A stretch of 7,810 nucleotides of DNA from an uncultured Sphingomonas sp. (GTDB lineage Bacteria > Pseudomonadota > Alphaproteobacteria > Sphingomonadales > Sphingomonadaceae), in the NCBI GenBank assembly GCA_946482655.1, contig CAMLSA010000126.1, positions 1 through 7,810 of the forward strand. Direction: 5' to 3'. The notes beneath the pieces are model-generated. The model was given only the letters and a program-made list of their open reading frames with translations. It was not told where the DNA came from and ran no database searches. This document shows positions 1-6,561 of the stretch, in pieces. The position numbers were made by a program, and so were the translations under genes. Each line of letters starts with the position of its first letter. The first letter of the stretch is position 1.

Positions 1-2
1 TC

Positions 3-1202
3 GGGCACATGCACATCCACTCGGTGGGCATCCTCATGGGGCCGATCATCCACGAGACGGGATGGTCGCGCGGCGTAGTGGCATCGGCGCTGACCGTGGT
101 GTCGGCGGTGTCGATCATCTGCGCGGCCTTCGTGGGCGTGCTAATCGACCGCGTCGGCCCGAGACGGATCGCACTGTTCGGTATGATACCCTATTGCCTG
201 GCCTTTTCCATGGTCGGCCTTGCGGTGTCGGTCTGGTCATGGTGGGCGATCTGGCTCCTGGTCGGCTTGGGCGCGCAAATGGTCAAGGCGACTGTGTGGA
301 ATGCCGCCGTGGCTGGCCGTTTCACGGAGGGACGCGGCCTCGCCTTTGCGATCGTGCTGAGCGGGGGCGGTATCGCCTCGATCGTCAATCCGGTTCTCGT
401 CAATTTCTTCGCGCAGAACCTGGGCTGGCGGCTGGCATATATGGCGTCGGCTGGAACTTGGGCGGCGATCGCGGTGCCGCTCTGCGTTCTCTTCTTTTAC
501 GGCACCAAGGATTTGGATCGAAAGCGGCCCGGTGCGGCGGCGCGGATCGCGCGCCGGGGCAACGGCTTCACGCTTGCCAAGTCAGTGCGTTCATGGCGCT
601 TTTGGAATATCGCCATAGCGAGCACGATCATAACGGCGATCTCCCTGGGACTCACGGTCCACCTGGTACCCATTCTCACCGGGGCCGGCTTGAGCCGCGG
701 AATGGCCAGCAGCCTGGCGGCGCTGGCCGGCATAGCGGTGATCGTCACCCGCCTGACATGCGGTTACCTCCTCGATCGCTTCCACGCCCCCTTCGTCGGT
801 ACATTCGTCTTCTCCCTTGCGGTCATCGCGCAGGTACTTTCGTTATTCTACGACGGCTCCGTCCTTATGGCTGTGGCGATCGTCTGCTTCAATGGAGCGG
901 CTCTGGGCGGCGAAGCGGATGTCGCGGCCTATCTCATCAGCCGATATTTCGGCGTTGGCCATTTCGGCGCTCTGTTCGGGATGATGATCGCGCTGTTCGG
1001 GCTTGCGACTGGAGGCGGCCCCTTGCTCGGCGGCCTGATCTACGACCACACGGGCAGCTATTTCTGGTATTTCGTCGCAGGGATCATCGGCGGATCGATC
1101 ACGCTGCCGCTCCTGCTCACGCTCGGAAAATATCCTGATTGGAACGAGCCGCCCCGCGAGCCTTCCGCCACCGCCTCCCAAGCCGCTCCGGCTTCCTCAT
1201 GA
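3..1202 (+). CDS. MFS transporter, 5'-truncated by window edge
   Basis: This is an inner-membrane permease of the major facilitator superfamily, of the type that carries monocarboxylates and other small organic acids. The reading frame is open to the left edge, so the true start lies outside the window. The first visible Met (base 9) falls inside what looks like the end of TM1, just before the family motif ETGWSR, so perhaps 20-30 residues are missing. Counting from that Met, motif A of the loop between TM2 and TM3 is GVLIDRVGPRR at residues 43-53. About eleven hydrophobic segments follow, with a basic central loop near residues 165-190 (KDLDRKRPGAAARIARR) separating the two six-helix halves. 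A second motif-A-like loop, GYLLDRF, lies near residue 255. The C-terminus is a short Pro/Ala/Ser-rich cytoplasmic tail. The family is clear; the substrate is unknown. The frame is intact to TGA at 1200-1202. Confidence 0.92.
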   Translation, partial: GHMHIHSVGILMGPIIHETGWSRGVVASALTVVSAVSIICAAFVGVLIDRVGPRRIALFGMIPYCLAFSMVGLAVSVWSWWAIWLLVGLGAQMVKATVWNAAVAGRFTEGRGLAFAIVLSGGGIASIVNPVLVNFFAQNLGWRLAYMASAGTWAAIAVPLCVLFFYGTKDLDRKRPGAAARIARRGNGFTLAKSVRSWRFWNIAIASTIITAISLGLTVHLVPILTGAGLSRGMASSLAALAGIAVIVTRLTCGYLLDRFHAPFVGTFVFSLAVIAQVLSLFYDGSVLMAVAIVCFNGAALGGEADVAAYLISRYFGVGHFGALFGMMIALFGLATGGGPLLGGLIYDHTGSYFWYFVAGIIGGSITLPLLLTLGKYPDWNEPPREPSATASQAAPASS

Positions 1203-1294
1203 CGTGGCGCCGGGTGTTCGAGATGGACCTCGGTTTCCCGACGGGGAGACGCTCGACGCCGATGGCGGCAGGGGATCGCCCATTGATAAGCGTG

Positions 1295-1312
1295 CATCCG
1301 CATATACGGATG
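1295..1312. promoter_or_regulatory. 18-bp near-perfect palindrome, possible operator
   Basis: The sequence CATCCGCATATACGGATG is an inverted repeat with arms CATCCG and CGGATG and an AT-rich ATAT centre; eight of nine base pairs match. The even, two-fold symmetric form and the soft AT centre are typical of binding sites for dimeric helix-turn-helix regulators. It lies 289 bp before the GMC start codon and 92 bp after the MFS stop codon. No regulator gene is in the window, so the assignment rests on symmetry alone. Confidence 0.4.
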
Positions 1313-1329
1313 TGGCTTAAGGAGCCACA
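1311..1329. repeat. Perfect 7-bp stem inverted repeat abutting the operator-like palindrome
   Basis: Arms TGTGGCT and AGCCACA flank a 5-nt loop TAAGG. The repeat overlaps the preceding palindrome by two bases. In RNA it would form a small hairpin whose loop and 3' arm contain AAGGAG (1319-1324), a good ribosome-binding sequence for the GTG at 1333. No T-run follows on either strand, so it is not a classical terminator. It could be a second operator half or an RNA structure that hides the ribosome site. Its role is not known. Confidence 0.4.
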
Positions 1330-1590
1330 AAAGTGCTGTGTGAGAACGATCGATGGGAATAGGTTTCGATGCCGATCCGTCCGGTTCGTTGATCGAGGAA
1401 TGATGTCCATGGCATGTCGGCTTCGGCCAGAGACGCTCTGCGACACCTTGTCGCGGCCGCGCCCATGCATGCGCGGGACCTGTCGGGCTACCGGCGCTGG
1501 TGATCACCGGCAAGGAGACGAAGGCGAAGCTTCATAGGCTTTTCCGACCTCTTTCCGGAAGCCGGATTCGCCGGCAGTAGCGCGATTGAA

Positions 1591-1595
1591 GGGAG
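1591..1595 (+). promoter_or_regulatory. Ribosome-binding site of the GMC gene
   Basis: GGGAG lies 5 nt before the ATG at 1601. It fixes the start of the GMC oxidoreductase gene and agrees with the FAD-binding motif beginning about 10 residues in. Confidence 0.75.
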
Positions 1596-1600
1596 ATTAA

Positions 1601-3217
1601 ATGAGCACGCCCGATTACTCGAGAAAGGCGGATTACATCATCATTGGGGCCGGCTCGTCAGGGTGTGTGTTGGCCAACCGGCTTAGCGAGGATCCGCGCA
1701 ATTCCGTGATGCTGATCGAGGCGGGGGGTGCCGCTCGAAGCATTTGGCTTCACTTGCCGATCGGATATGGAAGGGTTTACGGCGATCCCCGCTATAACTG
1801 GCTGTATCAAACGCAGCCTGAGGCCGAGCTCAACGGCAGGTCAGCGGTCATGCCGCGCGGGAAGGTGCTCGGCGGCTGCAGCGCGATAAACGGGCTGCTC
1901 TATGTCCGTGGCCAGGCCGAGGATTTCGACCATTGGCGCCAGTTGGGCAATCCGGGCTGGGATTACAAGAGTGTATTGAAATACTTCCGCAAGTCGGAAG
2001 ACCATATCGGCGGCGGCGATGCCTTTCACGGAGTGGGTGGGCCTCTCCCGGTTTCAGGGCCGGCGGACAGGCACGAATTGTCCGAGGCGTTCATCGAGGC
2101 CGCCGGTCAAGCGGGGGTCCCCCGGAACCCGGACTTCAACGGTGCCTCGCAGGAAGGTGCAGGCTATTTCCAGACCACATCGCGCAATGGCCTGCGCTTC
2201 AGCACCGCCACCGCCTTCCTGCGGCCGGCGCGCGGGCGCGCCAACCTCGAGATCGTCACCAATGCCACGGTGGACCGCATCCTGTTCGAGGGCAAGCGCG
2301 CGGTCGGTGTCGCCCTGAACCGGGATGGCCGCGAGGAAAAGATAGGCGCGAACGCGGAGATAATCGTCTCCGCCGGCACGATCGCATCGCCTCATCTGCT
2401 GCAGGTATCGGGCGTCGGGCCCGGCGAGCATCTTGCCCGGCATGAAATAACGGTCGTGGCCGACTCGCCGGGTGTCGGCGCCGAACTGCAGGATCATTTC
2501 AACGTCGCGGTGATCTTTCGCTCACGCAAGCGGGTAACGCTCAACGACTCGGTGAACAACTGGTTCAAGGCGGCGAAGATGGGCCTCGACTATTCCCTTC
2601 GGCGCCGCGGCCCGATTTCCCATGGTGCGGCGACGGCTGGCGCGTTTCTGCGGGCCAGCGAACGTGCTGATACGCCGGATGTCCAAGTTCATCTGATGCC
2701 GTTCGCTGGCGACGCCACCACGAAGAAGCTGCTGCCGGTTTCCGCATTCACGCCCGCGGTCTGCCAACTACGCCCGGAGAGCCGCGGTTCCGTCCGGCCA
2801 AGATCGCCGAAGCTGTCGGACAGCCCCGATATATCGTTCAACTATCTGTCAGCCGTGTCGGACCATCACGTCATTGTCGCCGGGATGCGCAAGCTCGGCC
2901 GCATCCTCTCCATGCCGGCATTGCGCGAGTATATGGAGCCGAAGGAAATTGGCGACTTCACTCGGTTGGACGACGCCGAGCTGTTGAATATGGCGAGAAG
3001 AATCGGCCGTTCCGGCCAGCATCCGACGAGCAGCTGCCGCATGGGGCAGGACGCGAGGGCGGTCCTTGATGAGCGACTTCGCGTCCGTGGCGTCGAACGT
3101 CTTCGCGTCATGGATGCGTCGGCCATGCCGACCATCGTATCCGGAAATACGAGTGCGGCAGCGATCATGCTCGCCGAAAAGGGCGCGGAAATGGTCCTTG
3201 AAGACGCGCGCCGGTGA
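1601..3217 (+). CDS. GMC-family FAD-dependent oxidoreductase (alcohol/choline dehydrogenase type)
   Basis: This flavoprotein of 538 residues oxidises a primary or secondary alcohol, probably passing electrons to the respiratory chain or to oxygen. The FAD-binding Rossmann motif GAGSSG is at residues 16-21 and the ribose-binding acidic end of strand 2 (LIEAG) at 38-42. GMC signature 1 is at 87-104 ([18 protein letters not shown]) and signature 2 at 257-273 ([17 protein letters not shown]). The substrate-domain hallmark [11 protein letters not shown] is at 388-398. The expected catalytic pair is present: His474 in [11 protein letters not shown] and Asn516 in [10 protein letters not shown]. The length is normal and there is no signal peptide, so the enzyme should be cytoplasmic. 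It resembles the choline and polyethylene-glycol dehydrogenase branch, but the substrate cannot be named. The barrel gene 50 bp downstream is probably co-transcribed. Confidence 0.93.
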   Translation: MSTPDYSRKADYIIIGAGSSGCVLANRLSEDPRNSVMLIEAGGAARSIWLHLPIGYGRVYGDPRYNWLYQTQPEAELNGRSAVMPRGKVLGGCSAINGLLYVRGQAEDFDHWRQLGNPGWDYKSVLKYFRKSEDHIGGGDAFHGVGGPLPVSGPADRHELSEAFIEAAGQAGVPRNPDFNGASQEGAGYFQTTSRNGLRFSTATAFLRPARGRANLEIVTNATVDRILFEGKRAVGVALNRDGREEKIGANAEIIVSAGTIASPHLLQVSGVGPGEHLARHEITVVADSPGVGAELQDHFNVAVIFRSRKRVTLNDSVNNWFKAAKMGLDYSLRRRGPISHGAATAGAFLRASERADTPDVQVHLMPFAGDATTKKLLPVSAFTPAVCQLRPESRGSVRPRSPKLSDSPDISFNYLSAVSDHHVIVAGMRKLGRILSMPALREYMEPKEIGDFTRLDDAELLNMARRIGRSGQHPTSSCRMGQDARAVLDERLRVRGVERLRVMDASAMPTIVSGNTSAAAIMLAEKGAEMVLEDARR

Positions 3218-3267
3218 GACTGCGTCGGCTCCATGTAAATATCGTGAACTCCAGCTAGGGTATTGTG

Positions 3268-3609
3268 ATGAAAAAATACACGTACATCGTTCTTTCCGAC
3301 GCCATCGAGGGGAGGGAGGACGAGTTCAATGAATGGTACTCGAACGTGCACCTGCCCGACGCCCTGAAGGTTCCAGGCGTCGTAGCCGCGCAGCGCTTCA
3401 AATTCGCGGCATCGCGGTGGGAGGGGGCCGAGCAGACACTTCCCACTTATCTCGCGATCTACGAAGTGGAGACTGACGATGTGTTCGCGGTGGGCAACGA
3501 GATCCGCGCCCGTGCCGGTACCGATGCAATGGCGACCTGCGACGCCATGGACATCGCGCAGAACCGGTCCGGATATTACGAGCCGATCACCGAACGGATG
3601 CTCAAATAG
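3268..3609 (+). CDS. Small dimeric alpha/beta-barrel (EthD/DUF4286-like) protein
   Basis: This 113-residue cytoplasmic protein has the pattern of a ferredoxin-like dimeric alpha/beta barrel. A first strand, KYTYIVLSDA, is followed by an acidic helix with the motif EFNEWYSNVHLPDAL (19-33), containing the conserved Trp-Tyr and His28. A strand then follows (VVAAQRFKFA, 38-47), and later YLAIYEVETDD (61-71). Families with this fold include EthD-type accessory proteins, stress-responsive barrels and small isomerase- or monooxygenase-like enzymes. I cannot say which applies. ATG at 3268 is preferred because AGGG lies 7 nt upstream; GTG at 3265 would add one residue and sit too close to that site. 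The gene follows the GMC gene by 50 bp on the same strand, suggesting a shared transcript and pathway. Confidence 0.8.
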   Translation: MKKYTYIVLSDAIEGREDEFNEWYSNVHLPDALKVPGVVAAQRFKFAASRWEGAEQTLPTYLAIYEVETDDVFAVGNEIRARAGTDAMATCDAMDIAQNRSGYYEPITERMLK

Positions 3610-3649
3610 GGCGATTTTTCGCGCCCAGGAAAAGGGGAGCAATCTCCCC
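3609..3649 (-). terminator. Terminator-like hairpin(s) between convergent genes
   Basis: GGGGAG (3634-3639) and CTCCCC (3644-3649) form a 6-bp stem with a 4-nt loop. Read on the minus strand, the stem is followed at once by TTTTCC, as in an intrinsic terminator for the SnoaL-like gene, whose stop is about 80 bp away. A second, weaker stem, GGGCG/CGCCC, spans 3609-3626. It starts at the last base of the barrel-gene stop codon and could stop + strand transcription, although it lacks a T-run after it. Confidence 0.45.
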
Positions 3650-3728
3650 GCTCAAGCACGAGATGGAGTCTTGGCGGGAAACGGCTATCGCCACCGACTT
3701 CTCGTGAACGGCAACTTCCTTCAGGCGG

Positions 3729-4208
3729 TCAGACGAATTTCAGAGGATCGCCCTGCGTCCACTGAATCGTCAATGCACGCCGACTGAGCTTCCAGCCCGC
3801 CGGGCCGTTGCGCAGTTCATCGTCGTAATAGCCGCCCATCACGTAAAGTTCGTGATCGGGACGGCTGGTCAGGCGATGTGTGGCGAGGAACAGGCAGCGC
3901 ATCCGCGCGCGATCGCCATCCAACGCGATCTCGAAGTTGGTAGTGACGTGCTGAGTCATCTCGAGGTTTGCCAGGTTTCCGCGGGCGCATCGATCGATCT
4001 GCTCGAGGCCTTCGGCGTGGTGGACGCTGCTCGTCCACACCGCATCGTCGGTAAAGCACGTCAAAAGGCGCCCAAAATCCCGAAGATCGATGGACGAGGC
4101 ATAGCGCAGCGCCACATCGACGATCGCCTGGCGATCCGCGGTCCGATTGTCGTCCGCGACGGCCGCCGATCGTTCGGCTCGGGCCGCTGAAATGCTCTGG
4201 TCGTTCAT
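3729..4208 (-). CDS. SnoaL-like / NTF2-fold protein, possible dehydratase-type enzyme
   Basis: This 159-residue protein has the cone-shaped NTF2 fold of the SnoaL-like superfamily. That superfamily includes scytalone dehydratase, LinA, polyketide cyclases and the small subunits of ring-hydroxylating dioxygenases. After a polar tail (1-22), the first helices run RQAIVDVALRYASSID to LLTCFTDDAVW (26-58). The block MTQHVTTNFEI (84-94), a strand ending in FLATHR (107-112) and the C-terminal GWKLSRRALTIQW (138-150) follow. Asp41, His87 and His111 match in context and spacing the catalytic Asp and His residues of LinA (Asp25, His73) and scytalone dehydratase (Asp31, His85, His110). This points to an enzyme rather than a structural subunit, and no dioxygenase large subunit is nearby. 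The start is set by GGAGG four bases before ATG. It is convergent with the barrel gene and divergent from the DUF2889 gene. Confidence 0.85.
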   Translation of the reverse strand: MNDQSISAARAERSAAVADDNRTADRQAIVDVALRYASSIDLRDFGRLLTCFTDDAVWTSSVHHAEGLEQIDRCARGNLANLEMTQHVTTNFEIALDGDRARMRCLFLATHRLTSRPDHELYVMGGYYDDELRNGPAGWKLSRRALTIQWTQGDPLKFV

Positions 4209-4251
4209 GATCCCTCCGGCTGTCGTTATGGATTCTCGCGTGGCGCCGCAG

Positions 4252-4279
4252 ACTATGATCAGATCAGCCGATTACGCAA
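4252..4279 (-). promoter_or_regulatory. Candidate sigma-70-type promoter for the SnoaL-like gene
   Basis: On the minus strand, TTGCGT (4274-4279) and CATAGT (4252-4257) are separated by 16 bp and match three and four of six consensus bases. The -10 box ends 43 bp before the ATG at 4208, which is a sensible leader length. The match is moderate only. Confidence 0.3.
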
Positions 4280-4281
4280 CC

Positions 4282-4295
4282 TTTCCGGACGGAAA
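4282..4295. promoter_or_regulatory. Inverted repeat TTTCCG/CGGAAA, possible regulator site
   Basis: TTTCCG and CGGAAA flank a 2-bp centre. The repeat starts 3 bp upstream of the candidate -35 box of the SnoaL-like gene. Its centre falls near -43 relative to the likely transcription start, a usual position for an activator site. The 9-mer CTTTCCGGA that covers its left half also occurs at 1551-1559 before the GMC gene. Confidence 0.35.
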
Positions 4296-4459
4296 AGGGA
4301 GTCTCCTCGGGCTGCGACCGGACGATGCGCCGATCCGACCGGCCCCGCTGTGGTCGAGATGTCGCGGAGGCGGATCAGGTAACGGCATGGAAAAGCGCGG
4401 AAGATCAGTGGGCGGTCAAGGAACTTTCAATCAAGTAGATGACGAACTAGACTGCCACC

Positions 4460-4478
4460 CAGGGCATTGTCTGCCCTG
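4460..4478 (+). repeat. Hairpin in the leader of the DUF2889 gene
   Basis: CAGGGCA and TGCCCTG form a perfect 7-bp stem with a 5-nt loop TTGTC. The hairpin ends 26 bases before the ATG at 4505 and just upstream of the GGAGG ribosome site (4489-4493). There is no T-run. It might shape the leader RNA or be a protein site; its function is unknown. Confidence 0.35.
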
Positions 4479-4504
4479 CCCGCTGCCCGGAGGCTCCGCA
4501 CCCC

Positions 4505-5296
4505 ATGACACCCGGACTGTATCGTCGACGCGTACTCCTTCGTTCGGACCAGACCACCGCAACGGGCGACATGGAAGACGATCCACATAGGTTTGGCGTG
4601 GATATCATACATGACGGAAACCACGTCACCGGCATTGGCGGCCGGGCGATAAGGGTCCCCTGGGCCACCTGTCCGATGGCCACCGAGGTTCTCTGCGCGC
4701 TTGTGGGCAAGGCGCTCCTGCCGTCGCCGTTCGACGTGCTCAAGCAGATCGAGGCGAACCGTCAATGCACTCACATGGTGGACGCCGCCGCGCTGGCGAT
4801 CGCGGCCGCGGCACGGGGTATCGTCAAACGGCGCTACGATGTGACGATGACCATTTCAGCGGACGCCGTCGATCGTCGCGAGTGCGTGACGATGCAGGAC
4901 GGGGAGGTGCACGACCGCTGGATGCTTGTCGAAGGCATTATCGAGAGTCCGGAACGCTTTGCCGGACGTGCCTTGTACAAGGTGGGATCATGGCACCGGG
5001 AGAGTATCGCGCCTGGGGCGGAATGCGATCTGCTGTTCATCATGCGTCACGCCTACATCGCCGCGAGCGCGCGGCGCCTGGATTTGAATGTCTTCAAGAC
5101 GGCGGAGGAGGTTCCAGCGCCCGACGGCGCCTGCTTCACGCACACGCGCGCTAGAAAACCCTTTGCGCATCGCATCCTCGGAAGCGAGCGTCGTTTTGAC
5201 GACATGCCCGACGGACTGCTTGCCGACCTTGAAAACCAGACCGATGAGCGTCCTGAGCCGTTTGGCGAAGTGAACCGTGCGAGCGATTGCAAGTAA
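4505..5296 (+). CDS. DUF2889-like protein of unknown function
   Basis: The 263-residue product has the pattern I associate with the DUF2889 family: an Arg-rich start (LYRRRVLLRSD), MEDDPHRFGVDIIHDG (23-38), a strand, then RVPWATCPMA (50-59) and NRQCTHMVDAAALAIAAAARG (85-105). The C-terminal part holds CFTHTRA (210-216). Cys56, Cys88, His90, Asp93 and Cys210 sit in the most conserved positions and could form a metal or thiol site, though this is inference. There are no membrane segments or signal peptide. The reaction is unknown for the whole family. The start at ATG 4505 puts the conserved N-terminus at residue 5; a GGAGG lies 11 nt upstream, slightly far. The gene is divergent from the SnoaL-like gene and converges on the second MFS gene with 11 bp between stop codons. 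Confidence 0.82.
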   Translation: MTPGLYRRRVLLRSDQTTATGDMEDDPHRFGVDIIHDGNHVTGIGGRAIRVPWATCPMATEVLCALVGKALLPSPFDVLKQIEANRQCTHMVDAAALAIAAAARGIVKRRYDVTMTISADAVDRRECVTMQDGEVHDRWMLVEGIIESPERFAGRALYKVGSWHRESIAPGAECDLLFIMRHAYIAASARRLDLNVFKTAEEVPAPDGACFTHTRARKPFAHRILGSERRFDDMPDGLLADLENQTDERPEPFGEVNRASDCK

Positions 5297-5303
5297 GAGA
5301 TCC

Positions 5304-5320
5304 GGACCTAGATCAGGTCC
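5304..5320. repeat. Inverted repeat at the convergent gene ends
   Basis: GGACCT (5304-5309) and AGGTCC (5315-5320) form a 6-bp stem with a 5-nt loop. It lies between and over the stop codons of the DUF2889 and MFS genes. It could work as a weak two-way terminator, but neither side has a T-run. Confidence 0.3.
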
Positions 5321-6561
5321 CGCTCGAGCCGCCGTGCCGTCAGCAGCAGGAGCACCGCGCTGATAAGATAGAAGACGAGACCCGACAGGATCGCATAGCG
5401 GAGCGCCTCCGCTCCGAACCGGACGGTGAGCGCGTCCGAGATCGCGCCGAAGAAAAGCGTCCCGCAACCCAGCCCGATCACGTTGCTGACCAGCAGGAAG
5501 GCGGCGGATGCCGTCGCCCGGCCTGATGCCGGCGCGAGGCGCTGGACGGCGGCGACCACGGGCCCGATCCAAGCGAGCCCCAGCGCCTGGGGCACGAGGA
5601 CGAAGAGGATCGCCAGTTCCACCCGGCTCGACAGAGCGAATGCGGCATAGCACGGGATGGCGACTAGAAAGCATACCCCGGGCAGTGCCGCATAGGCCGC
5701 CGGCCGGGCCGGGCCGAGGCGATCGGACAGCCACCCGCCGAACCAGATGCCGCTACAACCGCCGACCACCAGCACGCCCCCGAACAGCAACGAGACTTCG
5801 AGCAGATCGAGCCCGAAGCTGCGGATGAAGAAGGAAGGCAGCCAGAAAGTGAGACCGTATGACAGTATAGCGGCCGAGCCTGCCGCGACGGACAGGCCCC
5901 AGAAGCTAGGCTTGGCAGCAAGGAAAACGAGGGTCTGTGCCAGCGTCGCCGATGCTTCGGTGACAGGCGGGTCGAACTGGCCACGCGGCGGATCGGTGAT
6001 GAGCAGGCGAAGCCCCGGCGCGATCAGCACCCCGGCGGCGCCAACCACGATGAACGCCAGTCGCCAGTCGACCGCGCTCGCGATCAGACCGCCAAAGAGG
6101 ATTCCCGCCGCACCGCCAATGGGCACACCGAGCGAATAGACTGCGAAGGCGCGCGCCCGCTCGGCAGGCGGAAAATAGTCGGCGATCAGTGAATAGGAAG
6201 GCGCCACGCCGCCCGCTTCGCCGATGCCGACGCCGACGCGCGCGGCGAACAGCTGTGCGAAGTTCGCCGCCGCGCCGCAGGCCGCGGTGAACGCGCTCCA
6301 GAGGGCAAGCGAGACAGTGATGATCCACACTCGGCTGAACCGGTCGGCAAGTCGCGCGACGGGTATGCCGAGCGTGGTGTAGAGTAGCGCGAAGGCCAGA
6401 CCGCCGAGCAGCCCAAGCTCCGTGTCCGTGAGATGGAGGTCCGCCTTGATCCGGGGGGCGAGGATGCCGAGGATCTGCCGGTCAATGAAGCTGAAGATAT
6501 ATGTCAGGAGCAGCAGGCCGAGCACACGATAGCGAACCGGGGAGGGCGTGGCATCGGTCAT
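5308..6561 (-). CDS. MFS transporter, Spinster-like subfamily
   Basis: This 417-residue permease has twelve predicted membrane helices. TM1 is GLLLLTYIFSFIDRQILG (15-32), with the Asp27-Arg28 typical of the Spinster-like branch. Motif A between TM2 and TM3 is GIPVARLADRFSR (65-77). The stretch ARVGVGIGEAGGVAPSYSLI (107-126) and the following ADYFPPAERARAFAVYSLG are near-diagnostic. The second motif-A copy is GGWLSDRLGPAR (285-296). Sphingomonads carry many such genes next to catabolic operons, where they are thought to import organic acids or aromatic compounds; here the cargo is unknown. ATG at 6561 is chosen because GGGAGA lies 5 nt upstream. A longer frame starting at 6729 adds 56 polar residues unlike the family and has no ribosome site. 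Co-direction with the Gfo/Idh/MocA gene suggests a common regulon. Confidence 0.92.
   Translation of the reverse strand: MTDATPSPVRYRVLGLLLLTYIFSFIDRQILGILAPRIKADLHLTDTELGLLGGLAFALLYTTLGIPVARLADRFSRVWIITVSLALWSAFTAACGAAANFAQLFAARVGVGIGEAGGVAPSYSLIADYFPPAERARAFAVYSLGVPIGGAAGILFGGLIASAVDWRLAFIVVGAAGVLIAPGLRLLITDPPRGQFDPPVTEASATLAQTLVFLAAKPSFWGLSVAAGSAAILSYGLTFWLPSFFIRSFGLDLLEVSLLFGGVLVVGGCSGIWFGGWLSDRLGPARPAAYAALPGVCFLVAIPCYAAFALSSRVELAILFVLVPQALGLAWIGPVVAAVQRLAPASGRATASAAFLLVSNVIGLGCGTLFFGAISDALTVRFGAEALRYAILSGLVFYLISAVLLLLTARRLERDLI

Larger units (their letters stand above)
1203..1600. other. 398-bp gap without an intact gene
   Basis: This long gap lies between the MFS gene and the GMC oxidoreductase gene. 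It holds two abutting inverted repeats (1295-1312 and 1311-1329) and a 9-codon GTG-started reading frame at 1333-1362. That frame has a good AAGGAG ribosome site at 1319-1324, so it is a possible leader peptide, but this is speculative. From about 1353 to 1530 there are short protein-like pieces in two alternating frames. At 1541 and 1552 the hexamer TTTCCG occurs twice, 11 bp apart. A small hairpin, GCCGG/CCGGC, spans 1561-1575. The ribosome site of the GMC gene ends the gap. I saw no convincing sigma-70 promoter. The open frames crossing the gap at 1139-1537 (+), 1058-1513 (-) and 1117-1470 (-) do not look like proteins. Confidence 0.6.
4209..4504. other. 296-bp divergent intergenic region
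   Basis: This region separates the SnoaL-like gene (-) from the DUF2889 gene (+) and must hold both start regions. It contains a candidate minus-strand promoter (4252-4279), an inverted repeat just upstream of that promoter (4282-4295), and a hairpin in the presumed leader of the DUF2889 gene (4460-4478). For the + direction I found no convincing -35/-10 pair; TAGACT at 4448-4453 is the best -10 but has a poor -35. The frame running through at 4147-4590 (+) does not look like a protein. Confidence 0.6.

Noticed and set aside
62..1138. A 358-codon open frame on the + strand inside the first MFS gene
   Set aside because: Its product is Arg/Gly-rich without any recognisable domain and it overlaps fully a clear membrane transporter in another frame. 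Long shadows are expected in GC-rich DNA.
1139..1537. A 132-codon + strand frame in the gap before the GMC gene
   Set aside because: It begins inside the MFS gene, has no ribosome site and codes for a Cys/Arg/Met-rich chain without protein character.
3265..3267. GTG at 3265 as start of the barrel gene
   Set aside because: The next codon, ATG at 3268, has better spacing (7 nt) from the AGGG and gives the usual N-terminus.
2866..3642. A 258-codon open frame on the minus strand opposite the GMC and barrel genes
   Set aside because: It is antisense to two well-supported genes and its product shows no family features.
4147..4590. A 147-codon + strand frame across the divergent promoter region
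   Set aside because: It overlaps the start of the SnoaL-like gene and has no protein-like pattern; the region better fits a regulatory gap.
4988..5734. A 248-codon minus-strand frame crossing the DUF2889 gene and the end of the second MFS gene
   Set aside because: The product is low-complexity Arg/Gly/Pro-rich and conflicts with two convincing genes.
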